Source: Pseudonocardia sp. KRD291 (GTDB taxonomy: Bacteria; Actinomycetota; Actinomycetes; Mycobacteriales; Pseudonocardiaceae). Taken from it: DNA of 33,875 nt. The notes under the pieces were generated by a model. That model was not told the origin of the DNA. It ran no database searches and worked only from the letters and a program-made list of their open reading frames with translations. Location: assembly GCF_019263595.1 (NCBI RefSeq), contig NZ_JADQDD010000027.1:1-33875 (forward strand), written 5' to 3'. The position numbers and the translations under genes were made by a program. Below are positions 33,200-33,875 of the stretch, one piece after another. How positions within the stretch are numbered: the first letter of the stretch is position 1; each line of letters begins with the position of its first letter.

Positions 33200-33875
33200 T
33201 CAGCCGTCGGCCTGGCGATCGCCAGCGCTGCCGGGAACCAGACGCAGGAGCGCCCGGCCGACGACCCCGGCCGCCAGGACGCCGATCCCCGTCACCACCG
33301 TGGCGGCGGGCAGGCTGAACGCCAGAGCGAGACAGCCCAGCAGGCCCGTCACCGTGAGCGGGCGCAGCCACCACGGCCGGTCCGGCCCGTCGAGGGTGAA
33401 CGCCGCGGCGTTGGCGACGGCGTAGTAGACCAGCACTGCGAAGCTGGAGAACCCGATCGCGCCGCGCACGTCGGCGACCAGCACGATCACGGCCACGACC
33501 GCGCCGAGGAGCAGCTCGGCGCGGTGCGGGACCCGGAACCGCGGGTGCACCGCGGCCAGCGCGCGGGGCAGCTCGCGGTCGCGGGCCATCGCCATCGTCG
33601 TGCGCCCGACCCCGGCCATCAACGACAGCAGCACCCCCGCCGACGCCACGGCGCCACCGACCCGCACCGCCGGGGCCAGGAACCCCAGCGATCCCGACCC
33701 CGCGACCGCGGCCAGCGGGGCAGACGCCGCGGCGAGCCCGGCCGGGCCGACCGTGAGCAGGGCCGTCACCGCCACCGTGGCGTACACGACGAGCACCAGC
33801 CCCAGTGCGAGCGAGATCGCCCGCGGGATCGTCGTCGCCGGGTCACGGACCTCCCCGCCGAGGGTGGCGATCCGC
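33200..33875 (-). CDS. APC-family amino-acid permease (3' part; 5' end beyond window)
   Basis: The frame is open from stop 33200 to the window edge, about 225 residues. RIATLGGEVRDPATTIPRA at the edge is the conserved APC segment after helix 6, so roughly the first half of the protein lies outside. At least six helices follow, including GRTTMAMARDRELP, a typical APC loop. It is a cytoplasmic-membrane importer or exchanger for an amino acid or amine. It converges on the ArsR-ArsN1 gene with 16 bp between stop codons. No link to arsenic resistance is evident. Confidence 0.82.
   Translation of the reverse strand, partial: RIATLGGEVRDPATTIPRAISLALGLVLVVYATVAVTALLTVGPAGLAAASAPLAAVAGSGSLGFLAPAVRVGGAVASAGVLLSLMAGVGRTTMAMARDRELPRALAAVHPRFRVPHRAELLLGAVVAVIVLVADVRGAIGFSSFAVLVYYAVANAAAFTLDGPDRPWWLRPLTVTGLLGCLALAFSLPAATVVTGIGVLAAGVVGRALLRLVPGSAGDRQADG

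Noticed and set aside
1..33875. CRISPR arrays, tRNA or rRNA genes
   Set aside because: No regularly spaced repeats and no recognisable tRNA or rRNA signatures on either strand.

Overview
The window comes from a very GC-rich actinobacterium. Codons end mostly in G or C, GTG starts are common, genes overlap by ATGA or GTGA, and the regulators and arsenate reductases are actinobacterial in type. A Pseudonocardia-like member of the Pseudonocardiales is a guess from the general look; no marker gene here settles it. I see no tRNA, rRNA, CRISPR array, transposase or integrase.

Left part (1-16360): a large catabolic and transport locus built on two divergent operons that share a control region at 10891-11109. 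Leftward, in transcription order: a dimethylformamidase-like iron hydrolase (8710-10890), the two halves of a split transketolase (7814-8665 and 6771-7817), a class III aminotransferase (5545-6774), a polyamine-type ABC binding lipoprotein (4432-5475), a second dimethylformamidase-like hydrolase (2189-4435) and an IclR regulator (1323-2120). Rightward: two ABC permeases, the ABC ATPase, a class II aldolase, a PfkB sugar kinase and a second IclR regulator. An MFS carrier (1-1296) converges on the left end. The parts suggest import of an amide-containing, sugar- or polyol-like compound, amide hydrolysis, amine removal, phosphorylation and C-C cleavage. I know of no described pathway with this gene set. 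Similar dyads (TTCAY-N3-RTGAA) upstream of the first iclR gene and in the divergent promoter suggest joint control by IclR proteins.

Middle part (16401-20302): ordinary chromosomal genes. These are a MarR regulator with a 33-residue membrane peptide, a CPBP-family membrane protease, and a LuxR-type two-component system.

Right part (20520-33875): a mosaic with two arsenic loci. The first (20520-23045) is arsR, an acr3 arsenite pump, an arsC broken by one missing base, and a second arsC. Next come a deletion scar joining half of a DHA2 drug transporter to a TetR gene, a SulP anion transporter continuous in frame with a MerR domain, a dTDP-sugar epimerase-like gene with small neighbours, and a membrane acyltransferase. 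The second arsenic locus (29568-33183) is an MFS carrier and an ArsO-like flavoprotein, divergent from an ArsR-ArsN1 fusion (regulator plus arsinothricin-type N-acetyltransferase). The window ends inside an APC amino-acid permease. More A/T around 23080-24450 and 27840-28390 suggests transferred or decaying DNA.
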